In this document: one piece after another, positions 17,777-27,013 of the stretch
Position numbering within the stretch: position 1 is the stretch's first letter
Layout: each line of letters starts with the position of its first letter
From: CBDFLD01 sp965249005
GTDB lineage: Bacteria > Acidobacteriota > UBA6911
Reading direction: 5' to 3'
NCBI GenBank assembly: GCA_965249005.1
Contig: CBDFLD010000021.1
Span: 434,001 to 498,000 of the forward strand
Length of the DNA: 64,000 nt
The notes under the pieces: model-generated
The model's input: only the letters and a program-made list of their open reading frames with translations
Told to the model about the DNA's origin: nothing
Database searches by the model: none
Position numbers and translations under genes: made by a program

Positions 17777-17857
17777 AATTTCTTCCTACGACCTGGAAAG
17801 GTTATTGTTCCTATTGGGTTCAAAGACTCAAAAACTCAATTTTCAAGCTGTGACCCC
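17755..17857. repeat. REP-like element with perfect 22-bp inverted repeats, copy 2
   Basis: The arms 17755-17776 and 17836-17857 are exact reverse complements and begin GGGGTCACAGCTTGAAAA. They enclose 59 bases and both arms end in TGA when read inward. The left arm forms the last codons and stop of the sulfatase gene; the right arm ends 14 bases before the next start codon. It is related to the copy at 8095-8184. It resembles REP-type elements moved by IS200-like RAYT transposases, but no such transposase is in the window. Confidence 0.85.
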
Positions 17858-17871
17858 CCTCGGAGACTCTC

Positions 17872-18807
17872 ATGGTTAAGGTGCTCGTCACGGGCGGCTC
17901 CGGATACATTGGATCGACCCTGGTGCCCCTTTTGTTGGCACGCGGGCATCACGTCACGGTACTGGACGATTTCCGTTACAGCGAAACCAGCTTGCTGGGG
18001 TGTGCGCAGCACGAAAAGTTCCGAGTCGTGCGAGGGGATGTGCGGCATGAGGCCACACTCCTACCGCTCTTGCGTGAGGCGGACATCATCGTACCGTTGG
18101 CTGCCATAGTCGGTCGCCCCGCATGCGAGCGCTCACCTTTCGAGGCCGTTTCGGTCAACCACGAAGCAATCGTGCTGCTCAACCGCCTCCGATCGCGCCG
18201 TCAGCGGGTGATCTTCGCCACCACGAACTCGGGCTACGGCCATACGGAGGCGAGCGAGCCGATCGACGAGCGACAACCTCTCGATCCTATCTCTCTATAT
18301 GGCCGCACGAAGGTCAATGCCGAGGCGTCCCTTCTGGAAAGCGAAAACGCGGTCTCATTCCGGTTGGCCACGGTTTTTGGAATCTCTCCGCGCCTCCGCT
18401 TGGACCTGCTCGTGAACCACTTTACCTACCTTGCCTGGCGGGACCGTACCCTCACTCTATACGAGGGGGAGTACGTGCGAAATTACGTCGCTGTCCAGGA
18501 CGTGGCGCGGCTCTTCGGCTGGGCCATCGAGCAGGACGGCAAACTGGCAGACGGGCCCTATAATTTCGGGCTTTCGAACGCGAACCTGAACAAGTGGCAG
18601 CTCTGCGAGATCATCGGCGAACAAGTGCACGACTTCGAGTGGACGGAATCTCTGACCGGATCAGATCCGGATCAGCGCAACTACCTGGTATCGAACCAGA
18701 AGATCGAGGATGCTGGCTTCAAGGCAGAAATTCCGGTTCGAGACGGCGTCCGCCAGTTGCTCCGGGCGTTTCCCATGCTGGAAACCGAAAAATACGGAAA
18801 CGCTTGA
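17872..18807 (+). CDS. NAD-dependent sugar epimerase/dehydratase (extended SDR)
   Basis: A 311-residue extended SDR. The nucleotide-binding motif is VLVTGGSGYIGSTLVPLLL; the catalytic region shows FATTNSGYGHTE and YGRTKVNAE (YxxxK intact). LRGDVRHEAT-like VVRGDVRHEA and YVRNYVAVQDVARLF match UDP-sugar epimerases and dehydratases. It probably interconverts a nucleotide sugar for the glycan locus. The start ATG lies directly after the REP-like repeat. Its stop overlaps the next start (TGATG), which begins a tightly packed run of four genes to 22461. The substrate is not predictable from sequence. Confidence 0.85.
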   Translation: MVKVLVTGGSGYIGSTLVPLLLARGHHVTVLDDFRYSETSLLGCAQHEKFRVVRGDVRHEATLLPLLREADIIVPLAAIVGRPACERSPFEAVSVNHEAIVLLNRLRSRRQRVIFATTNSGYGHTEASEPIDERQPLDPISLYGRTKVNAEASLLESENAVSFRLATVFGISPRLRLDLLVNHFTYLAWRDRTLTLYEGEYVRNYVAVQDVARLFGWAIEQDGKLADGPYNFGLSNANLNKWQLCEIIGEQVHDFEWTESLTGSDPDQRNYLVSNQKIEDAGFKAEIPVRDGVRQLLRAFPMLETEKYGNA

Positions 18808-19745
18808 TGAACCGGCGCGTGCTGCTCACTGGAGGGTCTGGCTTTTTGGGGCGTAACGCCTCAGAGGTGCTTCAAGACCGGTACGAGGTCATTTCGGTTG
18901 CACGCCGAGATTACGATCTGCTCGATCAGAGAGCCTTGCGGGCCATGCTCACCGACCTTCGACCCGAGGTGGTGGTGCATCTCGCCGGTTTGGTCGGTGG
19001 AATCGGAGCCCACCAGGCCAGGCCCGCGGACTTCTGCTATCAGAATCTGCTCATGAACACGATGCTGATCCATGAGTCTGCCCAGGCTCGTGTAGGCAAG
19101 CTGGTGGCGTTTTTGGGCGGTTGTTCGTATCCGGCGGATGCAGTCAACCCCATCAAGGAGTCGGACCTGTGGCGAGGGTATCCGCAAGTGGAATCCGCTC
19201 CTTTCTCCACCGCGATCCGGATGATCCAAGTCCAGACGGCCGCCTATGCCACTCAGTACGGACTGGAGGCTGCCGTTGCGGTGCCCGGAAACGTCTACGG
19301 GCCCCACGACAATTTCGATCCATCGAGCTCCCACGTAGTTGCAGCGATGATACGTCGGTTTCACGACGCGGTTCAGGAAGGGGTCTCCTGCGTCACGTGC
19401 TGGGGCAGCGGCCGACCCATCAGGGATTTCCTTTATGTAGAAGACCTGATGGCTTGTGTTCCTTTTCTCATCGAGCGATACCGGGGTCCCGAGCCCCTGA
19501 ATATCGCGCGGGGACAGGCGACTCGGATTCGCGAACTGGCCGAGGTCACAGCGGAAATCACGGGCTATCGGGGTGAGATAACCTGGGACAAGACCCGCGC
19601 CGACGGGCAGGAAGAAAAAACCCTCGATACTTCGAGGATGCGAGCGCTGGGGCTCTGTTGCCCGACAGATTTGAGAGACGGCCTCAGCCGGACCTATCGG
19701 TGGTTTCAGGACAACCAGGATCAGATTCGAGGACAGGTGCCGTGA
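18807..19745 (+). CDS. GDP-L-fucose synthase-like SDR with altered active site
   Basis: A 312-residue extended SDR similar in layout to GDP-L-fucose synthase (Fcl/WcaG): VLLTGGSGFLGRN, VVVHLAGLVGGIGAHQARP, FLGGCSYPADAVNPIKESDL, VAVPGNVYGPHDNFDPSSSH and WGSGRPIRDFLYVEDL. Where the family has PYAxAK with the catalytic Tyr and Lys, this protein has PFSTAIRM: Phe for Tyr, and Ile followed by Arg near the Lys position. It may therefore act as a different epimerase, use another base, or be non-catalytic. The start at 18807 follows directly on the previous stop; the upstream open frame is an overlap artefact. Its end overlaps the next gene by four bases (GTGA). Confidence 0.8.
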   Translation: MNRRVLLTGGSGFLGRNASEVLQDRYEVISVARRDYDLLDQRALRAMLTDLRPEVVVHLAGLVGGIGAHQARPADFCYQNLLMNTMLIHESAQARVGKLVAFLGGCSYPADAVNPIKESDLWRGYPQVESAPFSTAIRMIQVQTAAYATQYGLEAAVAVPGNVYGPHDNFDPSSSHVVAAMIRRFHDAVQEGVSCVTCWGSGRPIRDFLYVEDLMACVPFLIERYRGPEPLNIARGQATRIRELAEVTAEITGYRGEITWDKTRADGQEEKTLDTSRMRALGLCCPTDLRDGLSRTYRWFQDNQDQIRGQVP

Positions 19746-21241
19746 AGGGACGTATTGTCCTCAAGGGGCCTTTCGGCTTCGTTGGGTCTGCATTTCGCCG
19801 TTACCTGGAAGAGAGCGGGATCCCCTTCGAGGTGCTCACACACGAGAATCGAGAAGAGCTTTCCACCAAGGGAGTGGAGCTATTCATCGATGCTGCGGGA
19901 AACTCGCGCAAGTTCCTTGCCGAGCGGGATCCGGTGTGGGATCGTTCGAAGAACGTGACGGAGGTTGCCGACAGCATTACCTCCTTCCGCCCCCGATGCT
20001 ACCTTCTAGTTTCCTCCTCGGCGGTCTACGCTGATACGAGCCGCGTGTCGGCCACGAGGGAGGTTGCAGATCCCACGGGCCGCGTCTCTACCTACGGTGG
20101 ACACAAGCGAGAAGCCGAGCGCCTGGTGCGCGAAAGCGGCGCTCGCTTCTTGATCCTCAGGCCGGCGGGATTCTTTGGTCCCGGTCTGGCGAAGGGACCG
20201 TTATACGATTTGCTCGAGCGCCGGCCGCCTCGCGTTTCTCCGAGATCGCGGATGCAGCTCGTCGACGTCAACGCGTTTGCACGCACAGCCCTGAGGCTGG
20301 CTCCCGATGGCGGTGTCATCAACGCCGTTTCCGCCCGGCCTACGATTCTCATGGAGGCGTTTCCCGAGGCCTCGGCTTATCAGCAGACGCACTTTCGTAC
20401 CGACACGTTACCCGTGCTCGATTTTGGCCTGTTTTCCGATCGATTCTCCCGGGTAGCCGGCCCGCAGGTTGGGGGGAGTGAACGGCTCGAGGGTTTCGCC
20501 CAGAACTACCTACAAAAAGAGTGCCGCGAAGCGGTCGAGATCATGGTCTTGGCCGGGGGCCGGGGCAGCCGGCTTCAATTGGAAATACCCAAGCCGGTGG
20601 CTCCGCTCGCAGGGCGACCACTCCTGCGTCATGTGCTGGATCCGATCATCGACGCGGGGTACTCCTGCTGCACCCTGCTCCTCGGATCAGAATCCGAGTG
20701 GGTGACCAATGTGATCACCAGAGACCCGGTATTGCGGCACGCACGGCGCATCGTGGAAGAGAAGCCTCTCGGCACAGGGGGCGCAGTGATTCACGCCCTC
20801 CTTACGAGTCGTGCCGAGACCGTGATCGTAGTCAACGGGGATACAATCTATGACAACTTCGATCCGGAGCTGCTGGTCAAACGGCACCGGCGCACCGGCG
20901 GAATAGTCACGCTGCTTGCAACTCGCATGCCCGAATCCGGCGATTATGGGGGGCTTGTTGTCGGAATCGACGGGCGGCTTGCGACCTTCGCCGAAAAAGG
21001 CGGCAAGGGACCGTGCCTGGTGTACGCGGGATGTCTGGTACTGGATCGAAGACGCTTCCTCGAGCATTTCCCGTCGGATGCGCCCTGCTCTCTCGAACGG
21101 GATCTACTTCCCGCGCTCGAAACCTCGGGCCAAATCCATGTCTATGCTCATCCAGATACAACTTTCGTCGATGCCGGCACGCCGGAGCGCTGGCATCAGG
21201 CCGAAGCTTTTGTGAGGCAGCAGTCGAAACACTCCGCATGA
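19742..21241 (+). CDS. Fusion of SDR sugar epimerase/dehydratase and sugar-1-phosphate nucleotidyltransferase
   Basis: A 499-residue two-domain protein. Residues 1-250 form an SDR with GPFGFVGSAFRRYLEE as the dinucleotide loop, LLVSSSAVYAD, and YGGHKREAE as YxxxK. Residues 266-495 form a nucleotidyltransferase starting IMVLAGGRGSRLQLEIPKPV and continuing with VVNGDTIYDN and AHPDTTFVDAGTPERW, as in HddC/RmlA-type enzymes. It would activate a sugar-1-phosphate and act on a sugar nucleotide in one chain. The GTG start overlaps the previous stop; its own end overlaps the next start (ATGA). I know the two domains as separate proteins; the fusion is unusual. Confidence 0.82.
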   Translation: MKGRIVLKGPFGFVGSAFRRYLEESGIPFEVLTHENREELSTKGVELFIDAAGNSRKFLAERDPVWDRSKNVTEVADSITSFRPRCYLLVSSSAVYADTSRVSATREVADPTGRVSTYGGHKREAERLVRESGARFLILRPAGFFGPGLAKGPLYDLLERRPPRVSPRSRMQLVDVNAFARTALRLAPDGGVINAVSARPTILMEAFPEASAYQQTHFRTDTLPVLDFGLFSDRFSRVAGPQVGGSERLEGFAQNYLQKECREAVEIMVLAGGRGSRLQLEIPKPVAPLAGRPLLRHVLDPIIDAGYSCCTLLLGSESEWVTNVITRDPVLRHARRIVEEKPLGTGGAVIHALLTSRAETVIVVNGDTIYDNFDPELLVKRHRRTGGIVTLLATRMPESGDYGGLVVGIDGRLATFAEKGGKGPCLVYAGCLVLDRRRFLEHFPSDAPCSLERDLLPALETSGQIHVYAHPDTTFVDAGTPERWHQAEAFVRQQSKHSA

Positions 21242-22461
21242 AAAGGGACACGCTCACGCGCGCGAAGCCGAAGATCGCATTCTGGTTTCGCTACGGACCA
21301 GCCGAGCATGCGGAGTTGTTTCATGCCGTACCGATGATCGTCGAACGGCTCGCCGCCAGCTGCGAGGTCCATTATTTCGGTCCGCACAGCAAAAAGCCCT
21401 TGCCGGTCGAGATCCAAGAGCACGCGATCCTACATGCCGTTCCATGGGAGGTCGACCGGAGTTCGAACCTCGACAAATGGATCAAGACCGTGCTCTGGCT
21501 TCTATGGTTTCCGTGGATTGGCGTGCGAACCCGGCTGCTGGGCATCCGGCTGGTCTACATTGACGAGACCGTACCCGTTACGGCATGGCTGGCTCGATTT
21601 TTCTTTCGTGGTGACGTGGCCCAAACCGTGGCCGACGACTTCGTTGCCATCTACCTGTCCCGACCGCGAATGCGATGGCTTGGTTCCGCTATCGGTTGGA
21701 TCGACCGAATCGCCCAGCGGCGTCTTTCCCTGATCTTTACACGCTCCAAGAGGGCGCGGCGTCATCTGATCGAGCAGGGAATGGCGGCCAGCCTTGTTCA
21801 CGCCGTCTACGATCCCTGTGATTTCTCGATCTTTCACAAAGACGATAGCGTCGTGGCCAGGAAGCAATTCGGTCTCGAGCTCCGACATTGCATTCTGGTC
21901 AACCATGGAGTGCTTCACCCGAACAAGGGGAATAGCCGGATTCTCGAAGCGCTGAGTGACCTGCGCGACCGGTATCCAGAGTTCCGGTATCTACTGGTCG
22001 GCGACGGACCGGAACGGACCCGCCTAGAGAATCTTTCCCAAAGACTCAGACTGGAGGACCACGTCATCTTCACCGGGTGGCTCCCTGACCTCCAAGACGT
22101 CAATATGGCCCTGAACGCAGCCGATATCGGTCTGGTGATGCGCGTCGGCCAGCCCTCGGATCATTTTCACATTACCGGGTCCCTAGTTCATGGGATGGCA
22201 TGCGGGCTTGCCATCCTGGCGGCCCGTCTGGATGGTATCGCCGAGGTTGTGCAAGAAGGTGAAAACGGTCTCCTTTTCGATCCCGACGACATGGAGGAGT
22301 TCCGGGAAAAGCTCGGGATCTTGCTCGAAGACCGATCTTTACGCGAGAGGCTCGGATCGGCGGCCGAGCAGCGCAGTAGGGAGCTCTTTGATATGAAGCA
22401 GGTCACGGAGCTCACAGTTGCTCCACTGCTGCGGCTGCTGGAAACGAATCGACTGGGGTGA
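21238..22461 (+). CDS. Family 4 glycosyltransferase (GT-B fold)
   Basis: A 407-residue GT4. The C-terminal donor domain has LRHCILVNHGVLHPNKGN, YLLVGDGPERTRLENL, HVIFTGWLPDLQDVN and HGMACGLAILAARLDGIAEVVQEGENGLLF, the usual GT4 donor loop (here GLAI...GIAEVV with no clear EX7E). The N-terminal half carries FWFRYGPAEHAELFHAVP and a hydrophobic KTVLWLLWFPWIGVRTRLLG patch for membrane docking. The ATG overlaps the previous stop, placing it last in a four-gene operon with the sugar-nucleotide enzymes. Donor and acceptor are unknown. Confidence 0.85.
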   Translation: MKRDTLTRAKPKIAFWFRYGPAEHAELFHAVPMIVERLAASCEVHYFGPHSKKPLPVEIQEHAILHAVPWEVDRSSNLDKWIKTVLWLLWFPWIGVRTRLLGIRLVYIDETVPVTAWLARFFFRGDVAQTVADDFVAIYLSRPRMRWLGSAIGWIDRIAQRRLSLIFTRSKRARRHLIEQGMAASLVHAVYDPCDFSIFHKDDSVVARKQFGLELRHCILVNHGVLHPNKGNSRILEALSDLRDRYPEFRYLLVGDGPERTRLENLSQRLRLEDHVIFTGWLPDLQDVNMALNAADIGLVMRVGQPSDHFHITGSLVHGMACGLAILAARLDGIAEVVQEGENGLLFDPDDMEEFREKLGILLEDRSLRERLGSAAEQRSRELFDMKQVTELTVAPLLRLLETNRLG

Positions 22462-22469
22462 CTCGTTTC
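22441..22469. terminator. Candidate hairpin between convergent genes
   Basis: GAAACGA and TCGTTTC form an inverted repeat that overlaps the end of the GT4 gene and precedes the stop of the convergent YfhO-like gene. No T run follows, so termination is only suggested. Confidence 0.3.
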
Positions 22470-22475
22470 GCACGA

Positions 22476-24944
22476 TCACGCCCTTTGCCTTGGCAGAGAA
22501 ATGGCCACCAGGCCAACAACGACCAGTGCGATTCCGAGTCCCTGAAACCACAGGTACCCGCTACTCGAACGATAGCGAAGTCTCACTTCGTGGTCTCCTG
22601 GTTTCAGAAAGACTCCCAACATCAAGAAATCGCATCGTAGTGGGGCAACAGGTTCTCCATCCACTTGCACTTGCCAGCCTGGAAGATAACGTTCCGCGAT
22701 GCGGAGGATTGCAGGTCTGTCCGAGCTTGCTCGAATGCTCGTTTCTCCCGACGGACCCCTGGTTGCCAGCTCGATGGATGTGATTCCGACCTCGCGGGGT
22801 TTCGGTAGATCTGAGGCGCTGTCTGTCGAGACCCAGACCTTGGTGAGCGGCACAAACTGCGGATCCGAGAGGCGGCGGAGAGCCACGTTGTCCGGGACAA
22901 TCTCCCAGTCATGAACCAGCACGTAACGAGGGGCCGCGCTCTTGAGTTGGAGAACACTGTGTTTTCCGCCTTCGCGTTCCGTAACATGAACCTCGAGTGG
23001 CTCCACCGGATCGAAGGCAACGTCATAATGCAGAACCGGCTCGAAGGAACGGCTCCAGCCAGAATCCCTCATCGACCGCCAAGTCGAGGTCGGTGCCAGA
23101 ACTCGACCGACCGCCGACAGCTCCCACATCCTGACGGGCGTTCTTTCCATCGCCGCCAGGAATCTTCCGTAATCCTTCGGCATCCTGGGCATCTGGGTCG
23201 GATTGAAGGCATCGATGTCGTGATAGGGAAACAAGTATGTCAGCCAATGGTTGTAAAAACCGGTCCGAGTCGTCAAGGCGATCCGCCGATGGTGGCGGTC
23301 GGACTGAAGCGCTTGGGTGACCGAGGGTTTATCCAGAACTTGCACCGACATAGTTTCGACATAGTGTTCACGCAGGAGGAATACGTCGAGCACGACAGGG
23401 ACCAGGATGAGCCAGAGGACCCAAGGGACGGCTCGAGTTTTGCTCGTCTTCCGGATTGCCAGTAACAGTCCAAGACCTATCAGGCCTACAAGGGTCATGA
23501 TGGACGCATGCCGTAGCGCCGAAACGCGGGTTGACACGATCACGCCTGCCGCCCCGCCCCATCCATCGTCCTCGAGCGTCTTTGCAAGATCGATGGGATC
23601 CAGGTGAGCTGTCACAGCAAGCGCAAGCATCCCTAGGACGATCGCAACCAGGAAGGCAAGATCCCTCTTCCTACCGGTCCCGCTTCCGAACCAGCCTGCA
23701 GCCCGGCTTCCGTTGGCTGGCGTGCCGGCCAGGTGCAAGCCGTAAGCACAAAGAACCGCCACGGAGAGCTGGAAGACCTGGATGAACTTGTTCGGATTCC
23801 GGATGGACGAAATCATCGGCAGAGAATAAAAGAGCTGGTACAGAAAGAAGTGTTTTCCGAAAGAAAGCAAAAGTGTCAGCAGACAGACCAAGCTCCAGAA
23901 AAATATGTCGCGCCTCTGCACAGTTGATGGCTCTCGTTTTCCGATCGCCAACCAGCAAGCCCAGAGAGCAAACACCAGTGGAATCGATCCCAGCTAGTTG
24001 TTGTCCAATTTGAAATTGCGAAATCCCCGCTGTGTCTCTTCCCAACCGGCGGAGCGACCCGTCCGACCCCAGTAAGGTCCACTTGGGTCGTGGCTGCGCC
24101 ATCCCATGTATCCGGGCGCAATAAGATCGATCAACTCCTCCGGGGGCCAGCTCCACTCGGTGGCGAAGTTCCATTCTCTGTCCGCATCGGCGGTCTGCAC
24201 GATAGCGGCGCCCGCGACCTGGTGGCGCCAGCCGGTCGCGAGTGCTGGCATGGATACGAGAAGACTGACCGCTACCTGTGGTATGAGGACGCGAGCCCAG
24301 GTTCGCCGTCGTCCCGCGTGGTCCCGTGCGAGTGCGTGGAGTGTGTAGGGCCCGAGCGCCAGCAGAAAAAAAAGCGCTACATCGGCCTGCTCCAGCATCA
24401 TGAGACCCCATGCCGCTCCCGCGAAAGATGCGAAGGGCATGCTGAGCTTCTGAACCGCCTTTTCCGTGAGCCAGAGGGACAAGGCGGCAAAGAGCACGAC
24501 ACCGAATTTTCCCAGGTGCCCCGAATAGATCAGGGTGAAGGTCATACCCAGCCAGAAGCCGGTTAGCGTACCAAGCGCCACGGCTGGCCAGGTAAGTCCT
24601 CGTGCCCTCAAAAAGAGCGCCAAGAACCAGGAACCCAGAGCGAGATCGAGCGCATGAATCCAGTTGGTGAACAGCTTTAACGGCGACAGCCAAAGGAGTA
24701 GGTTGGTCCAGTTGATCAGGGCTTCTTGAGGCTTGCCCAGGAGCGGAGAGGAGGCCCATCCGCCCAGGAACTTATTGGGCAATGCCTGTTTACTGCGAGC
24801 CAGTACTCCGATGTTGTCGTCGGTGGTGAACAGCACACGACCCGGCGGAAGTACATCGCCAAACACGACGATGGCTAGGAGTATGCAAGCCAGGAATAAC
24901 AGCACCATCGGCCGGGTCTTCTTTTTAGGTACTTCTGGGATCAT
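22476..24944 (-). pseudogene. YfhO-like large membrane protein interrupted by an in-frame amber codon
   Basis: Two ORFs in the same frame (24944 to 23997 and 23993 to 22476) are separated only by TAG at 23994-23996. Joined, they give about 820 residues with many transmembrane helices and a C-terminal soluble domain ending ILRIAERYLPGWQVQVDGEP, CDFLMLGVFLKPGDHEVRLR and a last helix. That tail and the N-terminal GRVLFTTDDN fit the YfhO family, linked to glycosylation of lipid-linked polymers and teichoic acids in other bacteria. At the lesion the text reads NFKLDNN-stop-LGSIPLVFALWA; related proteins have a Tyr at such an NNYLG site and TAC to TAG is one base. It follows the methyltransferase gene with 6 bases between. 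Nonsense mutation, sequencing error and readthrough are all possible. Confidence 0.8.
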
Positions 24945-24950
24945 GCTCGA

Positions 24951-25802
24951 TCACTCCCGTTGTTCTTTCAGCCGCGTGGCAATCAAGATCATCGTGTTGC
25001 CCTTGAGCCTGCCGGGAATCATGAACCCGAGCAGTTTCAGAATGCTCCGCAGCAGGCGGTACGGTCTCGAACGCTCGGTCGGGTTGTAGTCCATTACCAG
25101 ATCCCAGTGGAGAATTCGTAAGTCGCTGCGTCGGATCAGCTCCTGCAGCGTCTCGGGACAGAACCAGCAAGTATGTTCCGGGTTGGAGCAAGTGCGAGGA
25201 TAACGGAGGAACCCGTAAAGTCCGTAAAGAAGCGAAAAGGGATAAGGCGTTGTGATCACGATTCTGCCCCGCGCGGATAGGTGTTTTCTAGCTTGTGTGA
25301 GGAAGAGGCCCGGGTTGGAGAGATGCTCGATCAGTTCGCCGGCAACAATGGTATCGAATTCGCCTGGCAGAACAAAAGTCTCGGCGTGCATGACATGAAC
25401 GCTGCGATAGCCGAGGGATCTCAACCGCTCGACCTTCGCGCTGTCAATGTCGATTCCCTCGACATGCTCAAACCGTTGCTCCAATTGTCCATGGAGCCAC
25501 CGGGAAGGATCCACTTCAAAATCGTCTCCGGCGCATCCAACGTCTAGCACGCGCGGGCCCGTCGTGTAGGAAAGAATCGTCTGTATCCGCTCCGTCATCG
25601 TCTGTGATGTGGTCACAGGCGCGGCAGGACTGTCAAGTGGTTTTACTTCCGCGTGACCGTCATAACACGATACCGAGCATCGGTCCCCTGCCCAACATTG
25701 CAATTTGACGACCAGTGTCGCACTCTGGTTCAACAGCTTCCATAACAAATCGTGGCCCCAAGCGTAGGAGGACTCTAGAATGATCTCAGCAAGAGAGGTC
25801 AT
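24951..25802 (-). CDS. Class I SAM-dependent methyltransferase
   Basis: A methyltransferase of up to 283 residues. Motif I is RVLDVGCAGDDFEVDPSRWL, motif II VEGIDIDSAKVERLRSLG, and FDTIVAGELIEHLSNPGLFL is the post-I acidic/DxxEH-type motif of UbiG-like enzymes. The C-terminal segment FLRYPRTCSNPEHTCWFC has four Cys/His residues that could bind zinc. Starts at 25802 and, further in, at the ATG for MTERIQTILSY are possible; the first 68 residues are less typical. It probably methylates a sugar or lipid intermediate. It is transcribed with the YfhO-like gene and divergently from the GT4 at 25835. Confidence 0.8.
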   Translation of the reverse strand: MTSLAEIILESSYAWGHDLLWKLLNQSATLVVKLQCWAGDRCSVSCYDGHAEVKPLDSPAAPVTTSQTMTERIQTILSYTTGPRVLDVGCAGDDFEVDPSRWLHGQLEQRFEHVEGIDIDSAKVERLRSLGYRSVHVMHAETFVLPGEFDTIVAGELIEHLSNPGLFLTQARKHLSARGRIVITTPYPFSLLYGLYGFLRYPRTCSNPEHTCWFCPETLQELIRRSDLRILHWDLVMDYNPTERSRPYRLLRSILKLLGFMIPGRLKGNTMILIATRLKEQRE

Positions 25803-25834
25803 CTCATGACGTTTGATTCGGGTGATGAATTCCT

Positions 25835-27010
25835 ATGAAGATCCTGCACGTGGTTCACGGATTGGCGCCCGAAATCGGTGGCCCCGGCATGATTGCCGTG
25901 AATCTGGCGGCGGCGCAGGCAGGCCTGGGGAATGATGTGACGGTGCTTGGAAACTACGAGCCGAGGGATCAAATCGATTTCACCCACAGCCATCGGGAAA
26001 CTCCGCACTTTGAAAAGATTCGTATTCGCAACACCGCGGATCTATCCCCGAGAGAACACCTCGTTCCCCTCAAGGGTGCCCAATGCTGCAAGCAACTGAT
26101 CGACCCTGACACACTGGTTCACCTTCATGGTGTCTGGGACCCGCTTCTCCTTTTTGCCGCCAGGCTGGCTCGATCTCGTGCAGCCCGTTATGTCGTCTCG
26201 CCCCATTCGATGTTACATCCTTGGCAGATGCGGCGGTACCACCTGTCCAAGCAGGCATTGCTTGCCCTGTCCTGGAGACGGTTGTTGCGCCGCGCCTTCT
26301 TCGTCCAAGCGAACACCGCTCCTGAGGTCGACTTTGTCCTGGCCGTCGAACCGGCTGCCCGCACCGAGGTGATACCAAACGGGGTTTCATTGGAGCAGTT
26401 CGGGTCCATTGCGGACGCCGACTCCTTTTTGAACCGATACCCTTATCTGAAGGCGAAGCCCTACATCCTCTTTCTGGCGCGACTACACTATCAGAAAGGA
26501 TTGCGCCACCTGGTGGACGCGTTTAAGATCGTGGCCGCATGGCGAGAAGATATCCAGCTGGTCGTGGCAGGACCGGACAGGGGCGAACGGAGACGATTTG
26601 CGAGAGGAATTGCCGACGCAGGACTGTCAGACCGTGTGCACCTCACGGGTCCGCTGTACGGCCGGGACAAAGCGCTAGCCCTGCAGTCGGCGTCCTGTTT
26701 CTGCCTGCCGAGCCTGAATGAGGGATTCAGCCTCTCGATACTGGAAGCGCTGGCGAGCAAGGTTCCGGTTGTGATCTCGGAAGGATGTATGTTTCCCGAG
26801 GTCGAACACGCCAATGCCGGGCGAGTTGTTCCCCTCAAACCTGGTGCGATCGCCGGGGCCATGATCACGATCCTCGACGACGAGGCATTGCGCCAGCAGA
26901 TGTCGACGGAAGCCCGCCGATTGGTCGAGCGATTGTACTCGTGGACCCGAATCGCTGAGATGGTTCTTCGCGCTTATCAGCGTTTGGATGCGAGACCCCG
27001 GAATGGATGA
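25835..27010 (+). CDS. Family 4 glycosyltransferase (GT-B fold)
   Basis: A 391-residue GT4 beginning MKILHVVHGLAPEIGGPGMI, whose GGPG loop is the N-terminal acceptor-side glycine motif. The donor domain has YILFLARLHYQKGLRHLVDA, LVVAGPDRGERRR, VHLTGPLYGRDKALALQSAS and PSLNEGFSLSILEALASKVPVV, the last being the EX7E motif (E-G-F-S-L-S-I-L-E). It uses a nucleotide-sugar donor with retention. It heads a plus-strand group with the TylF-like methyltransferase (3 bases apart) and the GT52-like gene. Confidence 0.88.
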   Translation: MKILHVVHGLAPEIGGPGMIAVNLAAAQAGLGNDVTVLGNYEPRDQIDFTHSHRETPHFEKIRIRNTADLSPREHLVPLKGAQCCKQLIDPDTLVHLHGVWDPLLLFAARLARSRAARYVVSPHSMLHPWQMRRYHLSKQALLALSWRRLLRRAFFVQANTAPEVDFVLAVEPAARTEVIPNGVSLEQFGSIADADSFLNRYPYLKAKPYILFLARLHYQKGLRHLVDAFKIVAAWREDIQLVVAGPDRGERRRFARGIADAGLSDRVHLTGPLYGRDKALALQSASCFCLPSLNEGFSLSILEALASKVPVVISEGCMFPEVEHANAGRVVPLKPGAIAGAMITILDDEALRQQMSTEARRLVERLYSWTRIAEMVLRAYQRLDARPRNG

Positions 27011-27013
27011 GTC

